From: Methylococcaceae bacterium
GTDB lineage: Bacteria; Pseudomonadota; Gammaproteobacteria; Methylococcales; Methylomonadaceae
NCBI GenBank assembly: GCA_030693065.1
Contig: JAUYBL010000007.1
Coordinates: forward strand, 250,771-314,770
DNA: 64,000 nucleotides
Direction: 5' to 3'
The position numbers were made by a program, and so were the translations under genes. Below the pieces are notes generated by a model. The model made no database searches. It worked only from the letters and a program-made list of their open reading frames with translations, and was not told the DNA's origin. Shown piece after piece: positions 18,391 through 27,355 of the stretch. The stretch's first letter is position 1; every line of letters starts with the position of its first letter.

Positions 18391-19179
18391 TTAGAGTTGT
18401 TGAGTAACAAACGACAACATTTGATCAGTCGTGGAAATGGCTTTTGAGTTCATTTCGTAGGCGCGTTGGGTTTCGATCATGTTGACCAATTCTTCCACCA
18501 CATTGACGTTAGATGTTTCTAACGAACCTTGCAGTAACGGGCCATATTCGTTTTCACCGGGCGTTCCAACCACTGGCGCGCCGCTGGCAACCGATTCTCG
18601 ATAGAGGTTTTCCCCGACCGGTTCTAAGCCGGTTGGGTTGATAAAGTTGGCAGTTTGAAATTGTCCGACCTGAGTTAACGCTGCATTGCCGGGTTGTTTA
18701 ACTGATACGGTGCCGTCACGACCGATAGTGATACTTTCTGAATCAGCCGGTATGGTGATGGCAGGATTTAACAACAGACCGCCGGAAGTCACTAACTGGC
18801 CTGTGGCATCAAGCTTTAATGAGCCGTCACGAGTGTAATTAATATCGCCATTGGGCATTTGCACTTGCAAAAAACCACGGCCGTTAATGGCAACATCCAG
18901 CGCATTTTCGGTTTGTTGCACATTGCCTTGTGTATGTAACTTTTCGGTGGCAACGGTTCTTACCCCGGTGCCTAGTTGTAAACCGGACGGCAAGGTAGTG
19001 TTTTGGGTTTCTTGAGCACCGACTTGGCGAACATTCTGATAAATCAAATCTTCAAAAATGGCGCGGCCTTTTTTAAAGCCGGTGGTGTTAACGTTCGCCA
19101 AGTTATTGGCGATAACCGCCATACGAGTTTGTTGGGCATCCAAACCGGATTTTGCTACCCATAATGCACGTTCTGTCAT
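18391..19179 (-). CDS. flgG: Flagellar distal rod protein FlgG
   Basis: FlgG makes the distal rod that spans to the outer membrane. The 262 residues include the N-terminal [37 protein letters not shown] signature region, the [20 protein letters not shown] block and the C-terminal [37 protein letters not shown] helix. Unlike its neighbours, it has its own sigma-54-type promoter at 19231-19248, and AAGGAG precedes the ATG. Confidence 0.97.
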   Translation of the reverse strand: MTERALWVAKSGLDAQQTRMAVIANNLANVNTTGFKKGRAIFEDLIYQNVRQVGAQETQNTTLPSGLQLGTGVRTVATEKLHTQGNVQQTENALDVAINGRGFLQVQMPNGDINYTRDGSLKLDATGQLVTSGGLLLNPAITIPADSESITIGRDGTVSVKQPGNAALTQVGQFQTANFINPTGLEPVGENLYRESVASGAPVVGTPGENEYGPLLQGSLETSNVNVVEELVNMIETQRAYEMNSKAISTTDQMLSFVTQQL

Positions 19180-19230
19180 GATGTTCTCCTTACTGCCAAT
19201 TTATTGTCTTACTTAAGCTTCATTTAATAT

Positions 19231-19248
19231 CAAGCATGGTTTGTGCCA
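19231..19248 (-). promoter_or_regulatory. Sigma-54 promoter upstream of flgG
   Basis: Read on the minus strand, TGGCACAAACCATGCTTG has GG and GC separated by exactly ten bases and matches the -24/-12 consensus (TGGCAC, TTGC-like TGC). It lies about 50 bases before the flgG start, splitting the flg cluster into at least two units. Confidence 0.75.
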
Positions 19249-19256
19249 TTTGTTGT

Positions 19257-19360
19257 TTCGATAAACTACGAGACTACTATCGGCAACTGCTCCATGCGTC
19301 GCTTAGCGCGCCTACTTTTGGTGCCCTACCTCCTGCATCCTTGCAGTCGACCACGAACGG
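19257..19360 (+). repeat. Composite repeat with nested module, copy 3
   Basis: A worn left part (TTCGATAAACTACGAGA) is followed at 19280-19349 by a 70-bp copy of the module, beginning TCGGCAACTGCTCC and ending TTGCAGTCG. It closes with ACCACGAACGG, exactly the flank seen at 12210-12220. It fills the gap between the end of flgF and the promoter of flgG. Its middle differs from copies 1 and 2, so only the ends and part of the core are conserved. Confidence 0.65.
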
Positions 19361-19399
19361 CTTAACTTAATCAATGCTTAGGAACACCAACCCACCGCC

Positions 19400-20143
19400 T
19401 TAACCCATCTGCATCAATTTGGCACTGACGCCTGAGTTTTCATCGACGTTTTTCATGACTTTAGTTTGCAGTTCAAAGTTTTTAGCCAGCTGAATCATTT
19501 CGACCATCGCGTTAATAGCATTGACATTGCTACCTTCCAACGAGCCTTGAGCCAAACTCACATCGGCGCTGGCTGTTAACGGCTGGTCGCCTTTAACGTG
19601 CAATAAACCGTCAGTGCGTTTTTCCAGCGTTGCCGGATCTGGTTTAACCATTTTGATACGGTCAACTTCTGTGAGCGTTGTGGCATTGCCGGTGCCGAGC
19701 GGAATAATGCTGATGGTGCCATCACTACCGATGGTTAGTTTTTCAGAAGGCGGAATGGCAATCGGGCCGTTTTGCCCCACTAATTGCAAGCCGCTGCCGG
19801 TTTGCAATAGGCCTGTTGCGGTAACCCGCAAATCTCCGGCGCGCGTGTAGGCTTCTTTACCATCTGCGCCTTGGACAGCAAAGTAACCATCACCATTAAT
19901 AGCAACATCCAACTCTCGGCCTGTGGTTTGGATCGAACCTGCTGATAAATCAGTGCCGGGCTTTTCAACCATGGCATACACCCGCGTCGGATAACCGGCA
20001 CCAAATACCGGCATGCTGCGGAATTGCTCCAGATCGGATTTAAAACCGGTGGTTTGAGTATTCGCCAAATTATTGGCGTTGGCGCCTTGTGCCAATAAGG
20101 TCTGTTTGGCGCCGCTCATGGCAATGTATAAGCTACGATCCAT
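19400..20143 (-). CDS. flgF: Flagellar proximal rod protein FlgF
   Basis: FlgF is a rod protein of the basal body. The 247-residue protein starts MDRSLYIAMSGAKQTLL with the rod-type ANNLANTQTTGFKSDLEQFRSM block. It has a LDVAINGDGYFAVQ segment and the C-terminal NAINAMVEMIQLAKNFELQTKVMKNVDENS helix. It lies 22 bases after flgE with a good ribosome site (GGAGAG) and is normal in length. Confidence 0.95.
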   Translation of the reverse strand: MDRSLYIAMSGAKQTLLAQGANANNLANTQTTGFKSDLEQFRSMPVFGAGYPTRVYAMVEKPGTDLSAGSIQTTGRELDVAINGDGYFAVQGADGKEAYTRAGDLRVTATGLLQTGSGLQLVGQNGPIAIPPSEKLTIGSDGTISIIPLGTGNATTLTEVDRIKMVKPDPATLEKRTDGLLHVKGDQPLTASADVSLAQGSLEGSNVNAINAMVEMIQLAKNFELQTKVMKNVDENSGVSAKLMQMG

Positions 20144-20165
20144 TTCCGCTCTCCTAAATTAAGAC

Positions 20166-21446
20166 TTAACGGATGTTCAGAATGGTCTGAACAATGCTGT
20201 TTTCGGTAGTAATGGTTTGCGCATTTGCCTGATAAGCTTGCTGGGCGACGATCAAATTCACCAATTGCGCCGACAAGTCGACGTTAGATTGTTCCAAGGC
20301 ACCGGCATTGATCAAACCAAAGTTACCCGACCCTGCTTCGCCGGGAATCGGCTCACCGGAATCGGCGCTTTGCGCCCAATTGGTATCACCCAATTTTGAT
20401 AAACCTTGCGGGTTAGGAAACCGGGTCATCGCTACTTTACCCAACGGCGTTGAGCCGCCATTACTAAAACGGGCAAAAATAACGCCTTCTTTATCGATAG
20501 CAATGCCGGTTAAACGGCCCGCAGGTAAACCATCTTGTTTTAAGGCATCAACACTAAAAGCTGCCGATAATTGGGTAGAGCCCAAATAATTGGTTTTTAT
20601 ATCAATATCTGCTGCTGATGTACCGGTTTGATAAGATTTAAGAGTTACCGGGCCGGTCGGTATCGTCAATTTACCTGTTGAATCGAAAGTCAGTGTGGTA
20701 CCACCCGCTGGTGGCGCCACTAGATCAACACTTACCGGTGGGGCAGGATCATCGGTAATGTAGTGATAGACTTTCCAATCTCTGGTTGGGCTGGCTGTTA
20801 TCGGGCCTGCGACAAAATAAGTGGTCAATTTGTGCGACACGCCCAACGAATCAAATACCGTAGCCGAGGTTTGTTTGTTATACGAACTTGGAACGGTAGG
20901 ATCAAATGTAGGGTTTCCTGGCGGGGCATTGTTGCTATCTAAGTTAACTTTTAAATCAACATTAGTCGTTGCAGTTGGTAAACCGGCCCCCACGTTAATG
21001 GATACTGTTTTTAATACCCCTTGGCTAAAGCCATCCGTGACGCTTTTGCCGTTTGGCGCGTATGCAAGTAATGCTTGCCCTTGCGTATTGGTCACCAGAC
21101 CGTCCTTATTCACACGAAAAGCGCCGTTGCGGGTATAAATCAATGATTTCAAATCCGTCGGATTAGCGGCCATAGTAAAGAAGCCTTCACCGCTTACCGC
21201 TAAATCCAGACTGTTATCAGTAAAATCTAAATTACCTTGGTTAAACTGCTGAGCCACTTCAGAAACGCGCACCCCGGCACCAGGTTGGGTTTTACTGACA
21301 CCGCCGATACTGCTGGCGTAAACATCAACAAATTCCGAACGTGATTTCTTAAAGCCGGTGGTGTTGGCATTAGCAATGTTATTGCCGGTGGTTGATAAAT
21401 TATTTGCCGCGGCATTTAAACCGCTTAATGCTGTTGTAAAGCTCAT
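20166..21446 (-). CDS. flgE: Flagellar hook protein FlgE
   Basis: FlgE is the subunit of the flagellar hook. From the ATG at 21446 it has 426 residues, starting MSFTTALSGLNAAANNLSTTGNNIANANTTGFKKSRSEF and ending in the conserved NVDLSAQLVNLIVAQQAYQANAQTITTENSIVQTILNIR helix. The central part is the variable hook surface domain, rich in Pro, Thr and Gly. AGGAGACAGGCA precedes this ATG; a longer frame to 21497 would start inside flgD. Confidence 0.96.
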   Translation of the reverse strand: MSFTTALSGLNAAANNLSTTGNNIANANTTGFKKSRSEFVDVYASSIGGVSKTQPGAGVRVSEVAQQFNQGNLDFTDNSLDLAVSGEGFFTMAANPTDLKSLIYTRNGAFRVNKDGLVTNTQGQALLAYAPNGKSVTDGFSQGVLKTVSINVGAGLPTATTNVDLKVNLDSNNAPPGNPTFDPTVPSSYNKQTSATVFDSLGVSHKLTTYFVAGPITASPTRDWKVYHYITDDPAPPVSVDLVAPPAGGTTLTFDSTGKLTIPTGPVTLKSYQTGTSAADIDIKTNYLGSTQLSAAFSVDALKQDGLPAGRLTGIAIDKEGVIFARFSNGGSTPLGKVAMTRFPNPQGLSKLGDTNWAQSADSGEPIPGEAGSGNFGLINAGALEQSNVDLSAQLVNLIVAQQAYQANAQTITTENSIVQTILNIR

Positions 21447-21456
21447 TGCCTGTCTC

Positions 21457-22128
21457 CTAAAAAACTTGTGATATTTGATTAAAGTTAACCGAGCCAAGGC
21501 CCTTTAAATTGACTTTAAGCCCACTTGAACCACTGCCGATAGATACGCTTTCTACTCGTGAGTCGATGTAGCCTTGCAACACGGTATTTTTACCATCCAG
21601 CAATGCTTCGGGCTCAACCGTATAAACACCAGGATTGGCTGGATTGCCGGATTCTTTATCACCCTCCCAAACAAACGATACAGGGCCCGCCTTATGCCCC
21701 CCCAAATCCACGGTTTTAATCAATTCCCCCGTAGTTGGATCAGTAATTCTGACTCGAACATTGTTGGATCCTGCAGGCAAATCAAACGTGCCGGTAATTA
21801 CGCCATCTGCCGCTAACAAACCTTCTTTGGACGGTGCCGTTACCGTGCGCCCAACCAAATTCGCTGCTTGCAACGCTTGATTAGAGTTAATTGAACCGGA
21901 AAAATCCTTAAATGAATTTTGCAAGTCTTGAATGCCGTTAACGGTCCCGAACTGCGCCATTTGCGATAAAAATTCGCCGTTTTGCATGGGTTTGGTTGGA
22001 TCTTGATGGGTCATTTGCGTAGTCATCAACTTTAAAAACTCATCTTGCCCCAACGATTTTTTTGCTACGGTTGTGGCGGTTTCCAGCGTTTTCATGCCTA
22101 GTCCGCTAAATGCATTGACAGTGGTCAT
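21457..22128 (-). CDS. flgD: Flagellar hook assembly protein FlgD
   Basis: FlgD is the scaffold that caps the growing hook. The 223-residue protein has the N-terminal KKSLGQDEFLKLMTTQMTHQDPTKPMQNGEFLSQMAQF block and a FlgD Ig-like/tudor domain (AGSNNVRVRITDPTTGELIKTVDLGGHKAG...). It sits between flgC and flgE, ten bases from flgC. Confidence 0.96.
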   Translation of the reverse strand: MTTVNAFSGLGMKTLETATTVAKKSLGQDEFLKLMTTQMTHQDPTKPMQNGEFLSQMAQFGTVNGIQDLQNSFKDFSGSINSNQALQAANLVGRTVTAPSKEGLLAADGVITGTFDLPAGSNNVRVRITDPTTGELIKTVDLGGHKAGPVSFVWEGDKESGNPANPGVYTVEPEALLDGKNTVLQGYIDSRVESVSIGSGSSGLKVNLKGLGSVNFNQISQVF

Positions 22129-22138
22129 CGGTTATCTC

Positions 22139-22555
22139 CTATTGGCCCATTTTTAAGGTTTGCAACATCAGCTGTTTGGCTGTGTTAAGCACTTCCACAT
22201 TATTTTGATACGAACGTGATGCTGACATCATGTTGGCCATTTCCTCTACGGTATTAACATTAGATTTAAATATGTAGCCATCCTTGTCGGCCATCGGGTG
22301 ATTGGGCGAGTATTCCATAACAGCAGGCGTTTGGCTTTCTACCACCCCCAGCACATTGACCTGACTGGCGGCATTTTGACTGTCTAAAATATTTTTTAAT
22401 TCCGCACCAAATACCGGCTGCCGAGATTTATAAACATCGCCTTCACTGCTACTAACGGAATTTGCGTTGGAAATATTGCTGGCAACCAGATTAAGTCTGA
22501 GCGATTGCGCATTCATGCCACTACCGGCAATGTTGAAAATATTGAATGCCGACAT
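22139..22555 (-). CDS. flgC: Flagellar proximal rod protein FlgC
   Basis: This is a 138-residue rod protein with the N-terminal FNIAGSGMNAQSLRLNLVASNISNANSVSSSEG motif and the C-terminal EEMANMMSASRSYQNNVEVLNTAKQLMLQTLKMGQ helix. It lies two bases after flgB, so the two are translated together. Confidence 0.96.
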   Translation of the reverse strand: MSAFNIFNIAGSGMNAQSLRLNLVASNISNANSVSSSEGDVYKSRQPVFGAELKNILDSQNAASQVNVLGVVESQTPAVMEYSPNHPMADKDGYIFKSNVNTVEEMANMMSASRSYQNNVEVLNTAKQLMLQTLKMGQ

Positions 22556-22557
22556 GA

Positions 22558-22950
22558 CTAATCTCCTTTAATGGCAGTTTTAAGATCAGCAAATTTGCCG
22601 CTGATAAACTGTAAACTGGCTTGATATTGCACGGCGTTTTCGGCGTACTTGGCTTGTTCAATATGGCTTTCAACGGTATTGCCATCCAATGACACTTGAT
22701 TGGGATTGCGATACATCAGTTTGCCGCCTAAGATCATTTGTTCCGGGGCAAAATGCTTGTCTTGAGTACGTTCCAGAGTAGGACTGGTTGCCTGGGTTTT
22801 CTTTAAAATCGACTGAAAGTCCAGGTCCCTGGCCTTAAAATTAGGGGTGTCGGCATTGGCCAAGTTGGCTGCCAGGATTTCGCCGCGTTTTTCTCGTAAC
22901 GTTAACGCTTGAGGATGTATCCCTAAGGCATTAGCAAAATTGATGGTCAT
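22558..22950 (-). CDS. flgB: Flagellar proximal rod protein FlgB
   Basis: This 130-residue rod protein has the core LREKRGEILAANLANADTPNFKARDLDF. The ATG at 22950 (MTINFANALG) has GAGGA upstream and is preferred to an earlier in-frame ATG at 22995, which would lie inside the promoter. It heads the flg operon on the minus strand and faces flgA. Confidence 0.95.
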   Translation of the reverse strand: MTINFANALGIHPQALTLREKRGEILAANLANADTPNFKARDLDFQSILKKTQATSPTLERTQDKHFAPEQMILGGKLMYRNPNQVSLDGNTVESHIEQAKYAENAVQYQASLQFISGKFADLKTAIKGD

Positions 22951-22984
22951 GATGGTGTCCTCATTGTCGTATACACAGACTAAC

Positions 22985-23001
22985 AAGCACATCACATGCC
23001 A
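22985..23001 (-). promoter_or_regulatory. Sigma-54 promoter of the flgB operon
   Basis: On the minus strand TGGCATGTGATGTGCTT has GG and GC ten bases apart, close to the -24/-12 consensus. It lies 35 bases before flgB. It closely resembles the promoter of the divergent flgA gene, so both are probably switched on together by a flagellar enhancer-binding protein encoded elsewhere. Confidence 0.75.
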
Positions 23002-23164
23002 TAAAAAAATAATTCATTAAAATCATAATGATAGCGACATATAGCTAAGCTATTCAGACCTTAACACGGCAAAAAGTAGCCGTTTCATGAGTATCCACCG
23101 GCAAACTACAGCTTATCGTGTCAATAATCCGCCACTCGCCAGTGCTTATCAGCTTTATTAAGGC

Positions 23165-23181
23165 TGGCATTGATTGTGCTT
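23165..23181 (+). promoter_or_regulatory. Sigma-54 promoter of flgA
   Basis: TGGCATTGATTGTGCTT carries GG and GC with exactly ten bases between them, 35 bases before the flgA start. It differs from the flgB promoter only in the central bases. The roughly 160 bases between the two promoters would be the place for activator sites, but I did not identify any. Confidence 0.75.
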
Positions 23182-23215
23182 GTTTGATGTAAGAGTCATA
23201 AAACCGGCAGCATCG

Positions 23216-23917
23216 ATGAAAAAATCTCAACTTACATTTCTGGTTATTGCTTTAGCGCTGATTAATATTGGCTATGCTGACGACGAGTCTTGGCAATCGC
23301 ATGAATCAATTAACGCCGTGGTTAACGATTACCTAACTCAGCACATCACCCTGACTGGTGAATATGAAATTAGTTTGGCGCCATTGGATAGTCGACTGCG
23401 CTTATCCCAATGCCCAGAACCGCTGGAAGCTTTTACTAATGGTGAAATAACCCACGCTGGCAGAGTGGCGGTGGGTGTGCGTTGTAATGCTGAAAAAAAA
23501 TGGTCGATATTTACATCGGGATTTATCAAGGTCTATCAAAACGTAGTGGTTTTGGTGCGCCCGCTGCAACGTGGTGAAACTATTACTGCACAACACTTGG
23601 CGGTGGAAAGAAGAGATGTGTCCAGTCTTAGAGAAGACTTTGCCACGCTTCCGGAGCAACTTGAGAACAAACAAGCGATTCGGAATCTGGATGCCGGGAT
23701 GATTTTAAGTGCCAAACATACTGTTGAACCCAAGTTGATCAAGCGCGGTGAACTTGTGATGATTAATTCTGACAGCCCCGGTTTTTCAATACAAATGAGT
23801 GGTCAGGCGATGATGGACGGCACCAAAGGCCAACTGATTAGAATTAAAAACAACACCTCCGGACGTATTATCTCCGCTACCGTCGTTGCACCCGGCCGAG
23901 TTGTCGTTATGAATTAA
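23216..23917 (+). CDS. flgA: Flagellar P-ring assembly chaperone FlgA
   Basis: FlgA is a periplasmic chaperone for FlgI. The ATG at 23216 gives 233 residues with a signal peptide (FLVIALALINIGYA, cleavage near residue 21) and a C-terminal SAF domain (LVRPLQRGETITAQHLAVERRDVSSL and the GQLIRIKNNTSGRIISATVVAPG end). A longer frame to 23174 runs over the sigma-54 promoter and is unlikely. Confidence 0.94.
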   Translation: MKKSQLTFLVIALALINIGYADDESWQSHESINAVVNDYLTQHITLTGEYEISLAPLDSRLRLSQCPEPLEAFTNGEITHAGRVAVGVRCNAEKKWSIFTSGFIKVYQNVVVLVRPLQRGETITAQHLAVERRDVSSLREDFATLPEQLENKQAIRNLDAGMILSAKHTVEPKLIKRGELVMINSDSPGFSIQMSGQAMMDGTKGQLIRIKNNTSGRIISATVVAPGRVVVMN

Positions 23918-23950
23918 CTACACATCAGTAATGATTGATTAACAAACTAT

Positions 23951-23977
23951 TAAAGTTTTTTGCTAGTCTGCCGATAC
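23951..23977 (+). promoter_or_regulatory. Sigma-28 (FliA) promoter of flgM
   Basis: TAAAGTTT and GCCGATAC are separated by 11 bases. This is an almost perfect match to the flagellar sigma-28 consensus TAAAGTTT-N11-GCCGATAA. It lies 34 bases before flgM, so the anti-sigma factor is transcribed by the sigma factor it inhibits, the usual late-gene feedback. Confidence 0.88.
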
Positions 23978-24011
23978 CCGCTTTACATAGAAATATTGCA
24001 AGGAATTCGAC

Positions 24012-24326
24012 ATGGCTATCGACTCAATTACCGGCAGAGTAAACAATCTGACCACGCTCAAAACGGCCCCTAAAGTCGAACTTGATGCGACGAAAAAACC
24101 GACGGTTAATAACACCGAAAAAACCGACAGTGTTGCCCTAACCACCGCAACACAAGAGATTAAAAAGACCTTTGAAGCGTCTTCAGCGCAAACACCGGTC
24201 GATTCAGACAAAGTTGCGGCAATAAAAAAGGCATTGGCGGATGGCACTTATAAAATTAATGCCGAGCAAATTGCCAAAAAAATAATTCAATTTGAAGGGC
24301 TAAAGCCTCAGGATGACAGCACATGA
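24012..24326 (+). CDS. flgM: Anti-sigma-28 factor FlgM
   Basis: FlgM holds sigma-28 inactive until the hook is finished and FlgM is exported. The 104-residue protein is polar and disordered in its first half. It carries the C-terminal sigma-binding helices (DSDKVAAIKKALADGTYKINAEQIAKKIIQFE), which are conserved. It overlaps flgN by four bases, and the sigma-28 promoter above it supports the call. Confidence 0.94.
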   Translation: MAIDSITGRVNNLTTLKTAPKVELDATKKPTVNNTEKTDSVALTTATQEIKKTFEASSAQTPVDSDKVAAIKKALADGTYKINAEQIAKKIIQFEGLKPQDDST

Positions 24327-24823
24327 GCGTAATAGAAAAAACCTACCCAATTGCAGAAAAATTAATCGCCAATGCCTTGGAATTAACTCTGCAGCTGCAG
24401 CTGCAACTTGAACAAGAAGCCGAAAACTTAAAAACAGGCCAACAGCCCAGCATTATTGACGCCATTGCCGCCAATAAAAAAAAATTGGTGACAGAATTGG
24501 AGCAGTTCAACTCGCAACTGAGCCAAGTGTTAGCCACCGAATCCCTTGCAAATACTCAACAGGGACTTGAAGAATACTTTCAACGCGCGGCAATCATTGG
24601 CCTCGACGTTAATCAAACCATGCAGAACTGGTCTCAATTAATGACCATCTGCGCCCAATGCCGAACACTGAATGATCAAAACGGCGCCAGCATTGATCTA
24701 TTATCACGCCATAGCAAACGTGCCTTACATATCCTCAAAGGCAAGCCGGAATTCACCAATACCTACGGACCTGACGGCGCAAGGCGTAGCGATTCCATTA
24801 CTCATACGCTGATTTCGGTATAA
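24323..24823 (+). CDS. flgN: Flagellar export chaperone FlgN
   Basis: FlgN is the cytoplasmic chaperone for FlgK and FlgL. The 166-residue protein is helical, with leucine- and glutamine-rich helices (ALELTLQLQLQLEQEAENLKTG) and a C-terminal THTLISV. It is assigned from its place directly after flgM, overlap included, and from helix pattern and size; sequence motifs in this family are weak. Confidence 0.85.
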   Translation: MSVIEKTYPIAEKLIANALELTLQLQLQLEQEAENLKTGQQPSIIDAIAANKKKLVTELEQFNSQLSQVLATESLANTQQGLEEYFQRAAIIGLDVNQTMQNWSQLMTICAQCRTLNDQNGASIDLLSRHSKRALHILKGKPEFTNTYGPDGARRSDSITHTLISV

Positions 24824-24858
24824 TCAAGCCTTGTTTTTTTAAAGGTCCCGGATTGATC

Positions 24859-25641
24859 ATGCTGAACGTTATTCGTAAATTTTTTGCCAAAAAAGACCTG
24901 GTAGACGAGTCGCTAACGCCCAACAATACTGATAATCCACGAGAAAATCCTAGCTTTGTCACTAACCCCGATAAAATCTTTCATCTGTTGCAACAATTGA
25001 TTATTGAGCCGCCACGCTGCACTATCACCCTAAACAATTCAGACAGTTTATTTTTGACAGACATACTTGAGGTCGATCCTGACTTTATCAGCTTCAGCCC
25101 GCTAACTCCGTCCTCGGGTAACCAATTGCTGGCTTCGCAACGCGCACTGAAATTATCAACCGTATTAGGTGGTATTCCTCTGACCTTTAATCTGCAAAAC
25201 ATATGTGTTGATAAATCCGCCGATCCTATTTGTCTTAAAGCTGCCCTGCCGGAAAAAATTTACTACCCGCAACGGCGCTTGACCAAACGTATGCCGACCA
25301 ACTCTACCACCATAGAATTTAAAGGTACCTCGCGAGATACGGGTGTGAGCATCCAAGGCTATGTCACCGACATATCCAGAGGCGGTTTAAGCGTTATTTA
25401 CAATAGCACCCGCGGCAACATTATCCGAAGCGACCGCTTAAGCTATTGCAGTGTGGTTCTTCCTGATAATCAAACTATAGCGTTCGAACTGACAGTAAGT
25501 TCCAGTAAAAAACCGTTACTGGGCAGTAATAAACGTCACTTGGGTGGACAATTTGAAAATATCTATCCTCAAGATGAAAAAAAGCTGGACCGTTACCTTT
25601 CTACGCTTGAACGACAACAACTCAGAAAACGCCGGGACTAA
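24859..25641 (+). CDS. PilZ-domain protein, YcgR-like flagellar brake
   Basis: This 260-residue protein has a YcgR-type N-terminal domain (ITLNNSDSLFLTDILEVDPDFISFSPL) and a PilZ domain. The c-di-GMP-binding arginine motif lies in the YYPQRRLTKRMPTN region, followed by DISRGGLSV (the D/NxSxxG element). YcgR-like proteins slow the flagellar motor when c-di-GMP is high. It follows flgN, and the huge GGDEF-EAL protein at 34.5 kb could supply or remove the signal. The ATG at 24859 is chosen; a TTG at 24853 is also possible. A TATAAT at 24819-24824 may give it a separate promoter. Confidence 0.86.
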   Translation: MLNVIRKFFAKKDLVDESLTPNNTDNPRENPSFVTNPDKIFHLLQQLIIEPPRCTITLNNSDSLFLTDILEVDPDFISFSPLTPSSGNQLLASQRALKLSTVLGGIPLTFNLQNICVDKSADPICLKAALPEKIYYPQRRLTKRMPTNSTTIEFKGTSRDTGVSIQGYVTDISRGGLSVIYNSTRGNIIRSDRLSYCSVVLPDNQTIAFELTVSSSKKPLLGSNKRHLGGQFENIYPQDEKKLDRYLSTLERQQLRKRRD

Positions 25642-25675
25642 GAGCAACCGGCTGTGTTAAAATCGCTCATGTTTT

Positions 25676-25752
25676 GCCCCGATAGCTCAGCAGGATAGAG
25701 CGGTCCCCTCCTAAGGGACAGGCCGGTGGTTCGAATCCGCCTCGGGGCACCA
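25676..25752 (+). tRNA. tRNA-Arg (anticodon CCT)
   Basis: The 77-base cloverleaf starts GCCCCGA and closes TCGGGGC with an encoded ACCA end. The D arm is AGCTC...GAGC. The anticodon stem GTCCC/GGGAC encloses the loop CTCCTAA, giving anticodon CCT for AGG codons. The T arm is GGTGGTTCGAATCCGCC. A TTAAAAT box at about 25656 may be the -10 region. Confidence 0.96.
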
Positions 25753-25887
25753 TATAAAAATGCCTGGCGCAATCCTCCTCAACTGCCACGTAAAACCACA
25801 TTCCCGTCAAAACACTGCCGCGCTCCATGCCTTTACTGTTTTGCTGATTTACCCTAAGCGGCTTGCCGCCTTTCATTGAGACTTTAC

Positions 25888-27117
25888 ATGCCTTTTACTA
25901 CTCTCGGTTTATCCGATCCATTACTGCGCGCCATTGCTGACGCAGGTTACACCACGCCATCACCGATTCAAGCCCAAGCTATTCCAGCGGTATTAAATGG
26001 TCATGATGTGCTTGCAGCCGCACAAACCGGCACCGGCAAAACTGCAGGCTTTACCTTACCTATCTTGCATCGTCTATCACAAAAATCTTACGACAAAAAT
26101 CGCCCGGTTCGCGTATTGATCTTAACTCCCACCCGAGAACTTGCCGCCCAAATCGGTGAATCAGTTTCTAAATATGGGGCGCATTTACACCCTCGATTAA
26201 AATCAGAAGTGGTATTTGGTGGGGTTAAAATCAACCCGCAAATGATGCGCTTACGCGGTGGTGTCGATATTTTAGTGGCTACACCCGGCCGTCTGTTGGA
26301 CTTGGTAAGCCAAAATGCCGTCAAGCTGGATCAAGTGGAAACTCTGATTCTTGATGAAGCTGATCGTATGTTGGATATGGGTTTTATTCGGGATATTCGT
26401 AAAATCATCGCAACGTTACCGAAAAAACGTCAGAACTTGCTGTTTTCCGCAACCTTTTCCGAAGACATCCGCAAGCTGACGACAGGACTGTTGGTCAACC
26501 CCATCAAGATTGAAGTCGCGCCTCGCAATACCGCTGCAGAATTGGTTGAACAACTCGTTTATCTAACCAATAAAGCTGATAAAACCGCACTACTTTGTCA
26601 CTTGATAAAAACCAATGACTGGCAACAAGTTTTAGTATTCACCACCACCAAGCACGGGGCTAACCGTCTTACCGAAAAGCTTAATACTGCAAACATCAAA
26701 GCTGCTGCTATTCACGGCAACAAAAGCCAAGGCGCGCGTACCAGTGCGTTGGCAGGTTTTAAGGCAGGAGAAATTAGGGTTTTAGTAGCCACTGATGTTG
26801 CAGCACGCGGTATCGATATTGCTTTATTGCCGCACGTCATCAATTTTGAATTGCCAAAAGTGTCTGAAGATTACGTGCATCGGATAGGCCGTACCGGCCG
26901 TGCAGGCGAAGAAGGTCAAGCTATTTCACTGGTATCGCATGATGAAGTTAACGCCTTGCGGCAAGTAGAAAAATTGATCGGTAAATCAATTCCACGTGAG
27001 CAAATCGCTGGATTTGAAGCCTCTGCAATCGCTCCGCCAATGCCTCCTGAACCGCCACGCGGCCCGCGTCCACAACGAAATAATCAACCGTCACGCCGTT
27101 CGCCTCAACAACGCTAG
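25888..27117 (+). CDS. rhlE: DEAD-box RNA helicase, RhlE type
   Basis: This ATP-dependent RNA helicase probably acts in ribosome assembly or RNA turnover. The 409-residue protein has the Q motif ([24 protein letters not shown]), AQTGTGKT ending at residue 52, [12 protein letters not shown] at 156-159, SAT, and the second-domain motifs [17 protein letters not shown] and [10 protein letters not shown]. The C-terminus is a short Pro/Arg/Gln-rich tail. The ATG at 25888 gives the standard N-terminus; a TTG 12 bases earlier is in frame. The subfamily name is inferred from overall look. Confidence 0.9.
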   Translation: MPFTTLGLSDPLLRAIADAGYTTPSPIQAQAIPAVLNGHDVLAAAQTGTGKTAGFTLPILHRLSQKSYDKNRPVRVLILTPTRELAAQIGESVSKYGAHLHPRLKSEVVFGGVKINPQMMRLRGGVDILVATPGRLLDLVSQNAVKLDQVETLILDEADRMLDMGFIRDIRKIIATLPKKRQNLLFSATFSEDIRKLTTGLLVNPIKIEVAPRNTAAELVEQLVYLTNKADKTALLCHLIKTNDWQQVLVFTTTKHGANRLTEKLNTANIKAAAIHGNKSQGARTSALAGFKAGEIRVLVATDVAARGIDIALLPHVINFELPKVSEDYVHRIGRTGRAGEEGQAISLVSHDEVNALRQVEKLIGKSIPREQIAGFEASAIAPPMPPEPPRGPRPQRNNQPSRRSPQQR

Positions 27118-27135
27118 GTAACAAAAAGCGTTGTT

Positions 27136-27168
27136 AGTAGACAATACCAAGGATGGTGTTTGTCTACT
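27136..27168. terminator. Hairpin between convergent genes
   Basis: AGTAGACAA (27136-27144) pairs with TTGTCTACT (27160-27168), and an inner TACC/GGTG pairing extends the stem. It lies between the convergent rhlE and CPxCG genes and reaches into the CPxCG stop codon. No strong T-run follows, so a two-way terminator is only likely. Confidence 0.4.
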
Positions 27169-27355
27169 CATCATCCCGCTTAACATCTACTAACATTTCA
27201 CCTGATTCATCTTCAGACAAAATAAATAAAATCGGCGCACAACATACTGCGCAATCCTCGTAGTATTGCTGAGCACCTGCAGACGTATCTATCAGTACAT
27301 CCAATGCTTCGCCGCAATACGGGCAGGTAATAATCAATTCATCCAGCTCTTGCAT
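27164..27355 (-). CDS. CPxCG-motif cysteine-rich protein
   Basis: This 63-residue acidic protein has CPYCG near the N-terminus and a second pair, CAVCC, later, which would bind one zinc ion. It matches the small conserved CPXCG family. The function is unknown. It starts one base after the end of the SDR gene, so it is co-transcribed with it. Confidence 0.85.
   Translation of the reverse strand: MQELDELIITCPYCGEALDVLIDTSAGAQQYYEDCAVCCAPILFILSEDESGEMLVDVKRDDE

Noticed and set aside
25676..25752. tRNA-Arg as an attachment site for an integrated element
   Set aside because: No integrase, no repeated tRNA 3' end and no foreign block is found on either side; ordinary housekeeping genes flank it.
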